A stretch of DNA of 64,000 nucleotides from Alnus glutinosa (lineage: Eukaryota > Streptophyta > Magnoliopsida > Fagales > Betulaceae): the NCBI RefSeq assembly GCF_958979055.1, contig NC_084889.1, positions 6,416,261 to 6,480,260 of the forward strand. The letters run 5' to 3'. The notes beneath the pieces were generated by a model. That model was not told the DNA's origin and did no database searches. It saw only the letters and a list, made by a program, of their open reading frames with translations. Both the position numbers and the translations under genes were made by a program. This document shows positions 24,968 through 34,819 of the stretch, in pieces. Numbering within the stretch: the first letter of the stretch is position 1; each line of letters begins with the position of its first letter.

Positions 24968-25190
24968 AATTTCAGTCCGTGGGGGAGGGGGTAAACTCGG
25001 GTTTTTTGGAAAAATGAGTCACGTGACTCGCACGTGACTCGGTTTCCGTCCAGTTAGACGGCTGAATCTGACGGATGGGGCCAAAATACAAGGGTCAAGT
25101 AATTTGGGGGGCCGGAATCCAAGCTTTGGTAGTTTGGGGTGCCATCCGGAGAATCGATGGTAGTTTGGGGGGCTTTTTTGTATTTTTCCC
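24968..25190 (-). repeat. MULE right terminal inverted repeat
   Basis: Reverse complement of 17407-17629, identical over 223 bp by eye. It would carry the promoter of the minus-strand transposase by analogy with MuDR. Confidence 0.95.
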
Positions 25191-25199
25191 TAAAATTAA

Positions 25200-25632
25200 C
25201 CTCTAAATAATAACAGATTCAAATCCCAATTCAAAGGATTACAATTTTTTTGGGAGTGAAACGTACAGATAAATAAACATAAATTAATCTCTAAACAATA
25301 AAAGATCCAAATCCCAATTCAGATCAAAACGAGATAGAGAGTGAGAGAGAGACCTGAGAGAAAGAAACTGTTTTGATGGAGCGCCGCTTTTCTTTGCTTT
25401 CTTTGCTTTTTTTTTTTTTTTTATTCTGCTTCTTAAACTATATATAACAAACAAGTTTTGGTTTGTGCGGGAAAGTCTCCCGCGTGCAACTAGTGGAAGT
25501 TGTGTTTCTTTTACCTTTTTTTTTTTTTTTTTTTTTGGTGGTAAATAGCCTAGTTAGTCGTGAATGGGAGTACTGCATGCCAGATTCCATTAATTAGAAT
25601 TGCTTTATGGGTTGGGTGGTTGGCAAACTTTG

Positions 25633-25673
<41 letters not shown>

Positions 25674-27111
25674 CCTTCATATATATATATATATAAAATT
25701 TCTTTATTAATATTTTTTTTAAAAAAAAAAAAGACTAAAGTATTCTTATAAATTCCAAAACAAATAAAAAAAAATTAATTGTTTACAAAAATTTAAAAAA
25801 TTACAATGAACCCCCTTGGTTTTTCAAACTTTTTTTTATTTTTTTATTTTGTTATAATTATAATTTCTTTTTTTTTTCTTTTTTTTCTTTTTTAATTTTA
25901 TGAAGCATATTTTTGTCATTGAGAGGTTGACATTGACATTTTTTTGTAGTTTAGATAAAACATTGACAATGGATCAATTTGAGGGGGTATGTGTATTTTT
26001 TTCTAAAAAATATGTAAGTTTGTTATCAATTAATTATTTGATCGTATCACGATTAATCGGACTAATGTACAAGGATACGACAAAATCCATATATTATTAT
26101 CATTATTGATCGAACTAATGCATTAGGATAATATATAATTCATATACTCACGATCGATCGGAGTAATGCACTAGGATCGATAAAATTTTCTATCGATTGG
26201 AGTAATGCAGTACTAGTAAAACAAAGTGGGCAGCCACCCACCCTCGGCCACCTCTGGGGGTGGCCTAGCAACCCCCACACCGGCAGCCACCCCTTTGTTT
26301 TATTCATTTTTATTTTTTTAAAAACAAATATTTATATTTTATTTTTTTCATATTTTTTTTTATTGTAATTGACACGTGTCGACTTTTTATTGGGTATGAC
26401 ATGATTGACTAACAGAATCTGTTAACATAGTAGATAGAAAATTGGCCTAGGAGTGATTCGTAATTATTGTTTACTACGATGACCTCTCATGAACTTTTTG
26501 AACCATAAGAAGTGAAAAATAATTATGGCCAACCCCAGGGACCAACGATACAATTATCCATTTTCGCAAAAACCATGCCTACCGTCTGCTATTTCCAGCA
26601 ACTTGTTCATTGTTCCCTTTTACTTCATTTTCCTCTTTACAGATCAATTAATCTTCATATCAAATGGAATAAAAAAATCAAACAACTTCTTGAACTCAAA
26701 CCATTCTCTCGTCCAACTCTGTTTCACCTTCAGCTCTATTGCATCGGCAATGGGTTTTTTTTTTTTTTTTTAAAAAATTTTTATTTTATATATATATATA
26801 TTTTAATAAAAAAGAAATTATTAATTTAAGGTGATTTGGCAAAAAAAAAAAAAAAAAAAGCTAAACGGTGTCATTTTAACTGATGTGTCAATGCCTGTGG
26901 ATAAATGGTGACTCTACCTTACAAACGTTGTAAAACTGGACGGAAAAAACACGAAATGACTATTTTTCAAATTCGCGAAATTAAAAACTTAAGGAATGAG
27001 TGATATTTTTTTAAAATTAAAAAGTGAATGAGTGATTTCAAATCTTGTGTTATCTCAAGGATTTATGATACATTTACAAAAAAATTAAAAAAAGAAAAAA
27101 AGAAAAAGAAA
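25200..27111. other. CACTA internal region right of the MULE
   Basis: AT-rich and without a convincing gene. A possible transcript leader on the minus strand lies near 25330-25400 (CT-rich, then GAGCGCCGCTTTTC). A degenerate minisatellite of four units of about 45-57 bp around CGGAGTAATGCACTAGGATC lies at about 26048-26218. A short fold-back with AAAACAAAG ends and GGCAGCCACCC arms lies at about 26217-26304. Long T-runs occur at 25638-25672 and elsewhere. Confidence 0.5.
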
Positions 27112-27489
27112 AAGAAAAACTACACTTAACCTCCCAAAGTTTCACTCAAACTGCAATTTTACCTCTAAAGTGAAAAAAAGTTGCAATGGACCTTAACCAT
27201 GTTTCCTAATTTAGTAATGTATCCAAGTCTTCCGAAAAAAAAAAAATAAATAAATAAATAAAAATTATTATTATTATTATTATTTTTTAAAATTTTTTAT
27301 TTAAAAAAAATTATTATTTATTTAAATTTTTTATTTAAAAAAAGACAAAAATATCCCCAAATGCTCCGGAGCCACCCCCAATTTTTTATTTTTTATTTTT
27401 TAAAAAAGAAATTGATCTTTTCAGTGGTATTTTCGGAAGAATATGCTACATGGCAAAATTATGAAACTTAGTTGGGGTCCATTGCAACT

Positions 27490-27529
<40 letters not shown>

Positions 27530-27602
27530 CATTTTGGAGGCAAAATTGCATATTAGATTAAACTTTGGGGGGGGGGGGGGGGGGTAAAGTTTAGTTTTTC
27601 CA
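27112..27602. mobile_element. Fold-back (MITE-like) element within the CACTA right arm
   Basis: The left arm (about 27112-27236) contains CTCCCAAAGTTTCACTCAAA and AGTTGCAATGGACC. The right arm (about 27434-27602) carries the reverse complements, GGTCCATTGCAACTTCTT and CAAAATTGCATATTAGATTA with AAACTTTGGGG. Arms of about 120 bp or more surround an AT-rich centre. The right arm has a T-run of about 39 and a G-run of about 18. No target duplication was determined. Confidence 0.65.
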
Positions 27603-27639
27603 AAACAAAAAAAATTAAGTTAAATACACGAGATATTAG

Positions 27640-27960
27640 CAACGATGTGTTGTCGCTAATTTGATTCAAATTAATATAATTTGATTCAAATTAATATATT
27701 ATTTATGGATCATTTTAGCGACCACAAAGTCGTCGCTAATAAGCTAAATATTGTCACTAATACTTTTCACGTGGGAAAAAAATTACCGCCACAATAATAA
27801 CGACGACATATTAGCGACGACAATTTTGTCGTCGCTGATGTTCAAACTTTTTTTGACATTAGCAACGACCCCAAAATGTCGTCGCTGATAAGTGACTATT
27901 AGGGACGACTTATGGGTCGTCGCTAAAAAATTGGTCGCTGAAGACCATTTTTCTTGTAGT
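27640..27960. repeat. Right subterminal repeats and terminus of the CACTA element
   Basis: Inverted GCGACGAC/GTCGTCGC units (for example TTAGCGACGACAATTTTGTC) repeat up to the terminus CCATTTTTCTTGTAGT at 27945-27960. They mirror the array at the left end. Confidence 0.85.
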
Positions 27961-27963
27961 CGA

Positions 27964-29570
27964 TAGTTATAGGGGAGTTTCTTTAAATACATACATAGGG
28001 GTACTATATATTATACGAAATTTCACTAATTATTACATAATCCTCCTTTCTTACCTTCTAGCTATTTTAAAGCAAACAATATATCCCATCATGCAACTAT
28101 TTCGATATCTCTCTTATTTTTTCTTCGGTTAGCCTTCTACGGTTCTACCATCAATTATTTATTTATTTATTTGTATTCTCTAATTTTTGTTTCCTGGTCA
28201 ATTAAATTGTTTTTCTTGAAGAGTCGTTTTTTTTCTTTTTGATAATTAAATTGGGATATATATCTGCAACGGGCATAGAATTGACTTGAAGTCAATAAAT
28301 AATAATCAATGACATGGAAATTGCCACGTGCAAAAGAAGCATAAAAAAATATGCACAAATGCACAATCGAAGGCGGCTTGTTATATATATATATATATAT
28401 TACAAATTTTTTACAAAAGTGGTCCAAAAAGCGAAAAATACAAAAAAGAATTTATGAATATAGTTCCACGCCTTGGGAGTTGGGGCAATCGGGTCATCGA
28501 AGTCGACCACCATTACCCTCCAAAAGATGGCGGCTATTTTCTATTTTAGAGAATAAAAACGTATTAATCTCCCTTAAACACACTATTAAACTACTATTTT
28601 GTGACATTTTTCTCCGAAACAACAATTTCATTCCAAAAGAACACATTTAGTAGTTGTTGGCTTTATATGTTTTTTTGAATTGCGCTGCTCATCATCTCTT
28701 CCTTTGATAGGGAGGCTTGATTGATGATTTCCTCTCACATTTGAAGTGTTGCTCCTGTGCCCTTGTCGAAAAATATCGAGAAATAGAAGATTAAATGATT
28801 AACTTTATTTATTTTTATTAACTTAAATTGGTTAGATAATTAAGTAATTTAAGTGATAATTTAACCGGATTTTAATTAAATTTTAGCCATACAAAGTGAT
28901 AGAGGCAAGAGGAGGTGAATAGAAAACTCGAAATAATTTTTATATAACTCGCCTGTCTAAGTAATGGACAATTTGAGATTTATTTGGATAAGTATGCCTT
29001 ATAGTGGGAACAGCAAATTACCTGAAAGTAATGAAGATGGTAAAATTCCACGACATTTATCTCTCTGTCTCTTTTCTTTGACGACCTTGTCATACGTTAA
29101 AATGTTGGCTTAGAGTAAAAGATATTGATCAAAATTTTAAATAAACAGTTTGAAATTGGTAAAACTTCTACAATTTAGATCAAAGTGAAAAAAAAAATGA
29201 TTGGAATACATCTTTTATTACAAATTTCTTTACAAATTCATGTACAGTTCATATTTTATGAAAATGTATGATACATTTATATTTTAGTGATTGACATGAG
29301 AAATACTACGTGAACTGGCATGTCAATTTATAAACACAATAAATATCATATAAACTACCACATAATAATTTATATTTTAATAATAGACACGATAAATATT
29401 ACCTGAAATGCAACATTAATTTCTAGCAAAAAAAAAAATTATAATAATAGTGGAATAACAGCCCAATAGTAGGGGTGTACAAGCGGATAGATATTAACCG
29501 TCTGCATTCGATATCCGTAACTATCCACACATGCGGATGCGGTTAGCAAAAATAATTATCCGCATACCCT

Positions 29571-29633
<63 letters not shown>

Positions 29634-29818
29634 CTTAATAAATTCACCAACATGACATTGATTCGGTGTTAGAGTTTAATACCAAAATGATGTCATTTTG
29701 GATTTGGTATAGATTATGTTTATATTGGTTTGGTTAGTTGTGCTGTTTTCTCGTGTAACACTTGAATAAAAAAACAAAAATAATGTGAAATCAATATATT
29801 TCAAAAGATTAAGAATCA
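27964..29818. repeat. Segmental duplication, copy A (right part, after the CACTA insertion)
   Basis: Starting TAGTTATAGGGGAGTTTCTT, this continues the match to copy B (53141-54950) and flank copy C (62640-64000). It is intergenic. A degenerate hAT-like stretch begins at TAGGGGTGTACAAGCGGATA (about 29470). Similarity to B ends near 29818 (AAAGATTAAGAATCAAA). The small frames at 28167-28650 recur in all three copies but look non-coding. Confidence 0.9.
29571..29632. repeat. Compound (TG)n(TA)n microsatellite
   Basis: About 12 TG repeats are followed by about 18 TA repeats. Copy B has only a short TA run at the corresponding place (about 54756-54772). Confidence 0.9.
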
Positions 29819-30521
29819 AATGACAATGCATGATCTCTAGCTGAAGGTTAGAAAGCTAAGGATCTCAGTTCTCACTCTTTTTTTTCCCCCTCTTCCCTTA
29901 ATGTGTGTTCCTTTAACAGTTTTTGTCCATTACAATTATGCTTTAATGCATTTCTTAAATTTTAATACCTAAAAAGATTTTCCCTGAGTTCCTTTTTGGT
30001 GTCGGCATGTATGATAGTGTCGAAATTTAGATTCAGGAAACCATTCCAATATGCTCTTACTAGCATGCTTGAAGCTCAGCATATTGTCAAATAATTAGTT
30101 TATGATCTAATATGAAAGCAAATGACTTCTTCTTCTCATGGTGGGATTTCGTTTGAGTGAAATCTGGTTACACAGGCCTCATTTAGAGATTACTTAGAAG
30201 ACCACAAAGAACATCATTATCATTGTATGATTGGTGCTTCAACCACTTGCAGTTTGCCCCCACTCTCATGACATGTCATATCTGGAATATAATGAGGTCT
30301 AATGATCTTAATATCTTCTGTTTTATGCATCACTTAGATGATCAAATAGCATATTCTCACCGTAGTGATGGATGCTTTATCCAACTGCACAAAAAAAAAT
30401 TGTTCTTGGTTTGTTATATGAAACATCAATCATAGAATGAATGATATCTAATGTTTCATCGTTGTAGTTATTATTTTTGTTATTAAAATTCATGTTGAAA
30501 ATGATAAGTTTCTGTGCAGGA
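29819..30521. other. Intergenic DNA before the orphan exon
   Basis: This begins right after copy A loses similarity to copy B. I see no gene. The 70-codon plus frame at 30223-30435 has no recognisable domain. If the exon at 30522 is part of a gene, this would be its upstream intron. Confidence 0.4.
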
Positions 30522-30774
30522 AATTAAGAAGAATGCCAACGCCGCGCTTGATGCATTATACAATGAAATACGACCTGCCATTGAAGAACATGAGAGGGAC
30601 AGCCAAGACAGTGTAGCTACCAGTGTAGCAGAGAAGTACGGATAGAAGCCTGCTGCTCGAAATTTAAGGCGGAATTTGATCTTCTTTACTCGATCTTCAA
30701 AAATGTTGCCTGCGCTCCCCGAAGGCCTCACCCGGAAGCAAAACCTTTTGAAGGAGACAACGAGAGTGGAATCA
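30522..30774 (+). pseudogene. Orphan exon or gene fragment, frame broken
   Basis: A GC-richer stretch lies between a good acceptor (TTTCTGTGCAG) and a donor (ATCAG/GTACTT). The frame from GAA reads EIKKNANAALDALYNEIRPA, then EEHERDSQDSVATSVAEKYG, and stops at TAG near 30642. A second frame continues coding-like with KFKAEFDLLYSIFKNVACAP. The two together look like one exon with a single-base frameshift. I do not recognise the protein, and no partner exons were found nearby. Confidence 0.5.
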
Positions 30775-31258
30775 GGTACTTAACAACAGATTAATGTCTG
30801 TCTATTAGGCTGCATGAAAACTACTTATCAAAAAAAATTAGGCTTCATGAAAACTGCCCAAGGGCTTGCCAAATGTTGGGGTGGTTATTAGAAGAAAACT
30901 ATTTAACTTTCATTAATCATTAATACGAAAAAGCCCAAATGTTGGGGTGGTTTTTTGTGTGGTCTCTGCCTATTCAAAGCTATAATGCGTAGCGCAAATA
31001 AATTACCCCTTTCTCTCTCTCCTATTCAGCTCTTTTTCCCTTCTCAATTTCCTTGGTATTGCGCAGAAAAAATTAAAAATTAGCACTTTGCCTTGGACTA
31101 AATTTTAAGTAACTGTTTTCCTCCGTAGTGCTTCAAATTTCTTCCTTTTGGCTTTTGATGTAGTTTGAACGGGTCAGAACTCACGAACTTTAGACAATGC
31201 CGTGTGGGTCCTCCCATGGACTTTAGCTATGTAATTTACTTGCTATTTGGCAACATAA
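30775..31258. other. Intergenic DNA
   Basis: No gene seen. A short direct repeat of GGCTTCATGAAAACT/GGCTGCATGAAAACT and of CCAAATGTTGGGGTGGTT occurs at about 30809-30950. Confidence 0.5.
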
Positions 31259-32655
31259 GAGCATCCTCATCAAACTCTCCAAAATTTTTTCTAAATTTAG
31301 CTTAAACAATCTACTTTTTTGATGTTATCTTTTACTTTTGAAAAACTCCATACATCAAACTCTCTAAATATTTCTCTATTTTAACTAAATATTATATTTT
31401 ATTAGTTTTGAGAATAACTATTTTAACTGTCAAAATTGGTTTCCTTCATCATCTACTTTAAAATTCCCTAGCCTTCATCCAACGTCCAACGTTAATTCCC
31501 TTCAACAACCAGCCAAGCCACTGTGCTTTAATTAAATTAATTGAACCAACAATTAGCCTGGACTTTTATTGTCTTCAACAACCAGCCAAGCAACTTATTT
31601 ACCAGAAAACAAGTAACAACACTTCCAGAAAAACTGGAAAACAAGTTCCAAACAGGAACAACTCAAGGCCAGAATACAAGCCTTAAAACCAAATAATCCA
31701 AGCTGCAAACTACAGCAGCAACCAACAACACCATCAACTCAAGCCAAACAATAGAAAAATCAACAAAAGAACAGGCAAACACCAAAACAACTCTACAGCA
31801 GAACAGAAACAACACAATCAGGATCAACCCTTCAGCAGAACAGAAACTACATCGGCAGGTTCCATTTTTCTGCAATCTTCTCATTTCATCTCAGACTCTA
31901 CTGGCAAAACAATCCCAACCCCTTCAAAGGAATAAACGGCCACACCCATCCCATAAAAGAACACAGAATTTCCCAATTAGGCCAGAAACCGTGAAACCCA
32001 AATAGCCAAAAGACTTGATCTTTGTGAACCCATTAACGGATTCAAGCTTGCGGCGAGTGTAGACCCTAAATCAACTTTTTCAAACCCTAAATCAACTTCT
32101 TTTTTTTTTTTTTTTGCAATGAATTGAAAACCTAAATCAATTGAAAACAATTTATGAAACTCACCTTTGGGAAGGGAAATTCGGGGTCAAATTCGGTTGC
32201 TTCTCGCCTATTTCATCAGTGAAGTTAGCGTTTTTGAGTTTGGGATCTTCCTCGTCGACGGCTCTGTCACCGGTTGCATTGTCGGCATCGGCATCGAGCT
32301 CGATCTTGTCCACGTCCGTCGAAAGCCCACCTTGTAGCTTGCACGAGTTGGCCCAGTGCTTGAAAAATCAGTGGCTTGCTTCCTTTTGCTGATGGCTTGA
32401 TGCAGAGGAAAGTGACAGAGATCTTGCTGAGGAAAGTGACAGAAATCTTGCAGAAAGAAGGTGAAGAAAGGCGCGAGAATGAGAAAAATATTAAAGAATA
32501 GAATAGCGTAGAGATTTTGGGCGTTAGATTTGGAGAAGGATTCTAACAAGCGGTAATTTGGTGAAACAATAGAGAGCTTGATGCAAGGGGGAGTTTGAGA
32601 AATTTCACCAAAATTTGGTGAAAAGTTTGAAATGCCAAGCTCGATGAGGATGCTT
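31259..32655. mobile_element. Harbinger-like non-autonomous element carrying gene-like sequence
   Basis: The left end GAGCATCCTCATCAAACTC and the right end CTCGATGAGGATGCTT form imperfect inverted repeats. They are flanked by TAA at 31256-31258 and 32656-32658, the TWA-type duplication of PIF/Harbinger elements. No transposase is encoded in the 1397 bp. On the minus strand, about 32360-32168 is GC-richer and reads HWANSCKLQGGLSTDVDKIE, then LDADADNATGDRAVDEEDPK, ending at a good donor (CCAAAG/GTGAGT). It may be a captured host exon, but I could not identify it. Confidence 0.55.
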
Positions 32656-33655
32656 TAAGATTGATTCAAACGGTCAATTATTTAAAGCAATCATTGCCTT
32701 TTTTTTTTCTTGGGTTTCCTTTTTGCTCTTTGATTGTCGCTACAATTTGAGCAGACATGAAGGAGTCCATGATCCATCACCCTCATCTTCTAGGTTTCAC
32801 TCTTTTTTTCTTATGTTAGAAAGTTTGATTGATTACGGCTGGGCGCTATTCGTAGTGCGTATTATCAAGAGTACGTTTATTTAATTAACGGTTATATGAT
32901 TGTCATACAATTAGAATGATATAAAAATAAACATCAATTTTTTAATCAGCAAAATCCCTATTTTGATGTAAAAAATTGATTTTTTATTGTCACAACATCT
33001 CAGTTGTATATTAGTCTATTAAATTACATTTTTTCTTATTAAAAGAGTAAATGATGATGTGGAATTGTCAATTTTTTTATTGATTTTTTTTTTTCAATAG
33101 CAAGGACAGATTGAACGATGGATTGGGAATGCGTTGCTCATCTGACTTTAATTATTTTACTCATGCATGATTATATGTTACTCAAGAGGTAGTCTTCAAT
33201 CCTTCGGAGCATTTGACACGTCAAAAGAACATATCATCATCGTCATCATCCACCATCCTTTCCCTTCAATTTTCATTGCAGCCAATCTTCAATACTCAAT
33301 TCTCAATACATGATCCCTTTCAAAAAAAAATTCTCAACACATGATCAACGTCGCCTTAATTGACAAGTACGCACACGATCCCTGCCCCAAAACCCATTAG
33401 ACGTTGACTTGGCCTCACTACAAGGCAAGACTTAAAGACTACCGATGACCAAAACCCATCTTCCTTGAAACCCCACTCCCACCCCACCGCTCATACCGGC
33501 TCTGATTATCCTTTCCCCACCGTTCTCAGTCGAATTCCAAACCCACATGTAACCCTCAACACACCCAAGAGGGACAACACCTTTTTCTCATCATCTAACC
33601 CCCTCTCTATTTCTCGAATTCCAATTCCTTCCTTTCTTTATTTGTCTCTTTCAAT
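32656..33655. other. Upstream region of the receptor-like kinase
   Basis: AT-rich to about 33400, then C-rich with CTCTCTATTTCTC near the start codon, as in plant leaders. No clear TATA box stood out. No other gene seen. Confidence 0.4.
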
Positions 33656-34819
33656 ATGGAGAAATCGATCCAAGCAATAATCGTTGCCTCGGCAAGCTTC
33701 TTGTTCATGACAATTCTCTTCGCTATGTTGTTCGTCGTCTGTAAACTAAACAAGAAAAGCTGTGATAGGACCCAAGCCGGTGGGCGGGTCCAAGCCCGTG
33801 GGCGGGCCCAAGCCCGTGGGCTTGTCCAAGCCCGCGCGCTCCGCAACCCACCTAAGACCGAGCTCTCCTCCATCGCCGTCGACGATAGCGCGGCCTTCGA
33901 CCCATCCCTCCGAATCTCCATGACCGAGCTCGTCCACGCCACCAAGAACTTCTCCGCCGACCTGATCGTCGGCGACGGCAGCTTCGGCCTCGTCTACAGG
34001 GCTCAGCTCTCCAACGGCTCCACCGTCGCCATCAAGAGGCTTGACCCAGGCGCTTTCCTTCGGGAGTTTCGGGCCGAGATGGAGACACTGGGCAATGTCC
34101 AACACCGGAATATCGTTAAGTTTCTCGGCTACTGCATCTCGGGCCCCGAAAGGCTCGTGGTTTACGAGTATAACGAGAAGGGTAGCCTCGACCAATGGTT
34201 GCAGGACGCGTCATCGGAGAACGATGACATGGCGTCGTTATCGCAGTGGGGCGTACGGAAACCGTTGCGTTGGGAGACGAGGATTAAGATCGTAAAGGGA
34301 GTGGCTAGTGCGCTGGCCTACTGCCATGGGTTGGAGGAGCCCATTATTCACAGGAATATAAAGGCTAGCAATGTGTTGTTGGACTCAGAGTTTGAGGCGC
34401 ATATTGCGGATTTTGGGCTGGCAAGGAGCATCGACACCTCGCATTCGCACGTGTCGACACAAGTGGCGGGCACGATGGGGTACATGCCGCCGGAGTACAT
34501 GGCTGGGCCCATGGCAGCGACGGTGAAGGGCGACGTATATAGTTTCGGTGTATTAATGTTGGAGATTGCGACGGGAAAGAAGCCCAATTTGCCAACGGTG
34601 ATGGACGGGAAACAGGTTTCGCTGGAGGAATGGGCCATGAGAATGGTGGCCCAAAATCGGCAAATGGAAATGGTGGATGCCAATATTTGGAGGGAGGGGC
34701 TTGTAGAAGCCAATGTTAAGGAATATTTTGATATTGCTGGCCGGTGTACTGTGGAGAGTTCAAGAGACAGGCCAGTTATGGCTCAGGTTGTTGAATCATT
34801 GGATCTAATTCCAGGGTGA
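33656..34819 (+). CDS. Receptor-like Ser/Thr kinase without ectodomain, with HRN in place of HRD
   Basis: Intronless, 387 residues. A hydrophobic segment (about residues 6-29) anchors the N-terminus and there is no extracellular domain. A juxtamembrane repeat (about 43-61; GRVQARGRAQARGLVQAR) comes from three units of about 18 bp rich in CAAGCCCGTGGG. The kinase domain spans about 102-387: Gly-loop GDGSFGLVYRA (106-116), VAIKR with Lys127, HRNIKASNVLL (232-242), DFG (252-254), PPE in place of APE (278-280), KGDVYSFG (291-298) and RDRP (370-373). The catalytic Asp of HRD is Asn234 (codon AAT), while Lys127, DFG and Asp293 remain, so phosphotransfer is doubtful. The sequence resembles kinases related to EMS1/PSKR-type LRR receptors. 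It could be a truncated duplicate or a membrane-bound signalling pseudokinase. Confidence 0.9.
   Translation: MEKSIQAIIVASASFLFMTILFAMLFVVCKLNKKSCDRTQAGGRVQARGRAQARGLVQARALRNPPKTELSSIAVDDSAAFDPSLRISMTELVHATKNFSADLIVGDGSFGLVYRAQLSNGSTVAIKRLDPGAFLREFRAEMETLGNVQHRNIVKFLGYCISGPERLVVYEYNEKGSLDQWLQDASSENDDMASLSQWGVRKPLRWETRIKIVKGVASALAYCHGLEEPIIHRNIKASNVLLDSEFEAHIADFGLARSIDTSHSHVSTQVAGTMGYMPPEYMAGPMAATVKGDVYSFGVLMLEIATGKKPNLPTVMDGKQVSLEEWAMRMVAQNRQMEMVDANIWREGLVEANVKEYFDIAGRCTVESSRDRPVMAQVVESLDLIPG

Larger units (their letters stand above)
17407..25190. mobile_element. Complete MULE (Mutator-like element) nested in the CACTA element
   Basis: The 7784-bp element is bounded by a perfect 9-bp target duplication TAAAATTAA (17398-17406 and 25191-25199). 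It has 223-bp terminal inverted repeats that I read as identical (17407-17629 and 24968-25190). It holds two convergent genes: a GRF zinc-finger protein (18880-19391, plus) and a MURA-type transposase (20026-23887, minus). Identical TIRs, a perfect duplication and long open frames suggest recent insertion. It sits inside the CACTA element and is therefore younger than it. Confidence 0.95.
11989..27960. mobile_element. CACTA (En/Spm) transposon, about 16 kb, with a nested MULE
   Basis: The 5' end reads ACTACAAGAAAAATGGTCTT and the 3' end is its reverse complement with one change over about 26 bp. The flanks carry a 3-bp duplication CGA (11986-11988 and 27961-27963). The uninterrupted site is seen in flank copy C at 62637-62639 (GTACGATAGTTATAG) and, diverged, in copy B at 53138-53140. 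Both ends carry arrays of GCGACGAC/GTCGTCGC subterminal repeats, as expected for CACTA elements. It encodes a truncated TNP2-type transposase on the minus strand and hosts a complete MULE. The terminus lacks the usual leading C of CACTA. Without the MULE and one copy of its TSD the element is about 8.2 kb. Confidence 0.9.

Noticed and set aside
28167..28650. Conserved small open frames seen in all three flank copies
   Set aside because: They are present because the DNA is duplicated. The frames differ by indels among copies (for example at 53375-53716 and 62964-63389), which argues against protein-coding selection.
33746..34195. Minus-strand open frame of 149 codons over the kinase
   Set aside because: It is the antisense of the GC-rich kinase gene, whose sense frame has all kinase motifs.
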